This document shows positions 15,023 through 16,808 of a DNA stretch of 16,808 bases, piece by piece. The first letter of the stretch is position 1. Every line of letters starts with the position of its first letter. Made by a program: the position numbers and the translations under genes. Source of the stretch: CAKUFA01 sp963646285 (GTDB lineage: Bacteria; Bacillota; Clostridia; Christensenellales; Aristaeellaceae); the NCBI GenBank assembly GCA_963646285.1, contig CAVIWF010000053.1:1-16808 (forward strand), given 5' to 3'. Below the pieces are notes generated by a model that saw only the letters and a program-made list of their open reading frames with translations, was not told the DNA's origin and made no database searches.

Positions 15023-15240
15023 GTGGCGCATGTTTCGAAAGGGTGAAGACCCGAATCCGCCCGGTAGCGGGAAGGAGATGGCCGAAGGCAAGGGTGTCCA
15101 TCACAAGGGGAAATCTGAAGGAAACCGGATGACGGGGAAAAACGATGAATCCAGGCGGACAAACTTCTGGCTTGACGAACAGAAATCGCATAGAAGGCTA
15201 TATGCAAGGGTCTACTCAAACGCAACCAAAGACAAGACGT
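15023..15240 (+). mobile_element. Group II intron remnant (5' domain I sequence, no reverse transcriptase)
   Basis: The stretch carries the order of conserved pieces of a bacterial group II intron domain I: AAAGGGTGAAGACCCGAA, CGCCCGGTAGCGGG, GAGATGGCCGAAGGCAAGGG, AATCTGAAGGAAACCGGA and TTGACGAACAGAAATCGCAT. After about 15240 the similarity fades. There is no intron-encoded reverse transcriptase/maturase and no recognisable domain V before the recombinase, so splicing and movement are impossible. The 5' boundary near GTGGCGC (15023) is my estimate. The call rests on recall of intron sequence, not a covariance model search. Confidence 0.72.
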
Positions 15241-15423
15241 CTCCGATATCAGAATTGATGCAGATGGACTGTCGCTTGATTTCTCGAGGACAAGCTGCCT
15301 GCCTTTGGTTGATACAGGCATAAGTAGCTTTCGGATTCCTGGCTGTCATCTGCCAGAAAGGATATTTGATAATGACCGGGGTGTTATGTTTATTGCGCAC
15401 CTTTTTTTAGAGGCCGTCTGCCG
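15241..15423. other. Non-coding spacer between intron remnant and recombinase
   Basis: No gene is supported. It includes a weak hairpin (CTGGC at about 15341-15345 with GCCAG at about 15354-15358, flanked by imperfect CTTTC/GAAAG) and a T-run at about 15402-15408. An open plus-strand frame runs through the intron remnant up to 15323, but it has no ribosome binding site and no protein-like conservation. Confidence 0.4.
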
Positions 15424-16713
15424 TTACTGAACTGGCAGGACTCCAGCCTCCATAAGTAATTTCATGTTTCTGCGAATTTTGGGAGCTTGTAAGGCTTCAC
15501 CGTCTTTGTCGCCAACTTTACCGATAAAGCGGTAAAAAATATCCACCCGCATAATAATCTTACCATCGACCACTTCTTTTTCATGGACAACGATTTTGTC
15601 AACCAGCGTATGAAGCAGTTCCTCGGTTACTTCCGTAATGTCAGTATAGGACTCCACCAACTTGGCAAATTTCTGAGCGTCACGGCTTTGTTTAGAGGAA
15701 CCATCCAGCAAGGTTTGAAGCTCATAATATCTGTCTTTTATCCGTACTGTTTCTGCTTCATAATCAGCGGACATTGAAAGATAGCGTTCATCAGGAATCA
15801 AGCCAAACACGCGATCCTCATAAAGTTTTTTCAAAATCGCTTCCCAATCCGACATCCGCTTCTGGCAGTTTGCGGCTTCCTTCTGATAAGAGGCTCTTTC
15901 ACCATTCCACTCTTGTTCGGACAAGTGCATCAGGTATTCTATATACCGGTCCGTGTCTGCGGCGGCCAGACTTGCATGCGTGCGAATATCACACAAAAGC
16001 AGTTCTGTGACCTGTTCCAAGGTGATATAGTGGTTGGAGCATTCCTTCCCACCGTAGCGCCGATGTTTGTTGCAGCAAAAGTGTCCACGGGATTTCCGGC
16101 CAGTCCGCGAGGAAAAGACCATCCGTGTATTGCAGCCTCCGCAAATCAGCAGGCCACGGAAGATGTTATCAGAATTCGCCCATGTGGCTGGCTGCTTGAT
16201 TTGAATACGCTTTTGTACGGTATCGAAGGTTTCCTGATCGATAAGAGGCTCGTGTGTATTTTCCACTGTAATCCATTCATCTTCCGGCCTTGGTACAATT
16301 CGCTTGTCCTTGAAGGATTTCGTTTTGTACCTTTGACTGACCAGCTTTCCGAGGTAAATGGGATTGCTCAAAATCTGATGAACCGTTGTTTTGGCCCACG
16401 CATACGGGTGTTTTACCCGTTCATTAGCATGGTACTTCCCAAACGCATCCATCAAGTAAGCCCTCGGAGTTGGAATTTCTTCGCTCTCCAATGTTTTGGC
16501 AATGTGAAAACAGGTTGTGCCCTCCAATGCCATTTGGAACATTCTCTGTACGATCGGAGCGTGTTCATCAGGAATCAACCGGTGCCTATTTTCTGGATCT
16601 TTGCGGTAACCGTAAGCTGGATAGCCGCCGGTATATTCCCCATTTAGAGCCTTTGTCCGAAATGCTGACCGCACCTTGCGGCTACAATCTTTTGCGTACC
16701 ACTCGTTAGTCAA
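15424..16713 (-). pseudogene. Large serine recombinase lacking its catalytic N-terminal domain
   Basis: Large serine recombinases cut and rejoin DNA to move integrative elements. This 429-residue frame starts where the catalytic resolvase domain normally ends (NEWYAKDCSRKVRSAFR) and keeps the rest: the recombinase domain (YTGGYPAYGYRKDPENRHRL to PIYLGKLVSQRYKTKSF), the zinc ribbon (CGGC at 191-194, CCNKHRRYGGKEC at 213-225), a long coiled-coil (about 250-360), and a DUF4368-type tail (DKIVVHEKEVVDG, RVDIFYRFIG). The catalytic Ser and its roughly 140 residues are gone. The codons before the TTG at 16713 (SVILYSR, after a TAA at 16737) do not match the family. It cannot recombine DNA, though it could still bind it. 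Confidence 0.88.
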
Positions 16714-16734
16714 CCTCGAATAAAGAATGACGCT

Positions 16735-16808
16735 TTATGCCTCGATATAGCCAACGAAATTGTAGTAGATGTGAATGTCGCGTTCCTCGTGATCGTCCAC
16801 GGTATAGC
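16735..16808 (-). CDS. 3' end of a gene entering from the right, probably a second serine recombinase
   Basis: The last 23 codons before a TAA at 16737-16735 read YTVDDHEERDIHIYYNFVGYIEA. This matches the end of DUF4368-type recombinases (an IYYNFVG-type motif close to the stop), paralleling the IFYRFIG motif in the neighbour at 15424. Only 74 bases are in the window, so the identity is a reasoned guess and intactness is unknown. Confidence 0.5.
   Translation of the reverse strand, partial: YTVDDHEERDIHIYYNFVGYIEA

Noticed and set aside
12857..15091. A 744-codon minus-strand open frame over the SH3b/Ig gene
   Set aside because: It is antisense to a gene with signal peptide, ribosome binding site and clear domains. 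The long frame arises from biased codons and repeats in that gene.
14895..15323. A plus-strand frame of 142 codons across the terminator and intron remnant
   Set aside because: It contains a terminator and structured RNA motifs and has no ribosome binding site.

Overview
The window looks like a chromosomal segment of a Bacillota bacterium, most likely a gut-type member of the class Clostridia. The reasons are strong AGGAGG-type ribosome binding sites, a MrfA/MrfB repair pair, large serine recombinases with a DUF4368-type C-terminus, SPP1-like prophage pieces, and secreted SH3b/Ig-like proteins. Genus cannot be fixed from the sequence alone.

Left flank (1-3720): mobile and decayed DNA. In order it holds the 3' part of a 3-methyladenine DNA glycosylase I gene (tag), a frameshifted IS630-family transposase remnant, a short antisense gene tail of unknown origin, a 5'-truncated MuF/SPP1 gp7 minor head protein with a JAMM-like C-terminal domain, a 60-residue protein, an intergenic stretch with a hairpin and a 7-bp tandem repeat array, a 3'-truncated portal protein, and a 5'-truncated WG-repeat protein. 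Portal and minor head pieces are in the reverse of the usual order, so this is a rearranged relic rather than an intact prophage.

Conserved core (3887-15006): on the minus strand an apparent four-gene operon mrfA-mrfB-TPR protein-lepB, with a promoter just before mrfA and a likely terminator after lepB. Upstream of it, also on the minus strand, is a two-gene ABC exporter (ATPase, permease) with its own promoter and a strong terminator. On the plus strand, divergent from the ABC genes, is rpsT (ribosomal protein S20, TTG start) with a good promoter and terminator. It is followed by two genes for exported proteins: a 343-residue protein and a 677-residue protein with three SH3b and five Ig-like repeats. 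The pair ends in a strong terminator.

Right flank (15007-16808): mobile DNA again. It holds a group II intron domain I remnant without a reverse transcriptase, a large serine recombinase lacking its catalytic N-terminal domain, and just upstream of that the last codons of what looks like a second recombinase. The core therefore carries housekeeping, repair, secretion and envelope functions, and both flanks are graveyards of phage, IS, intron and recombinase sequence. The most interesting leads are the MuF-JAMM protein with its small partner, the heptamer array beside the portal fragment, the SH3b/Ig secreted pair, and the recombinase junction.
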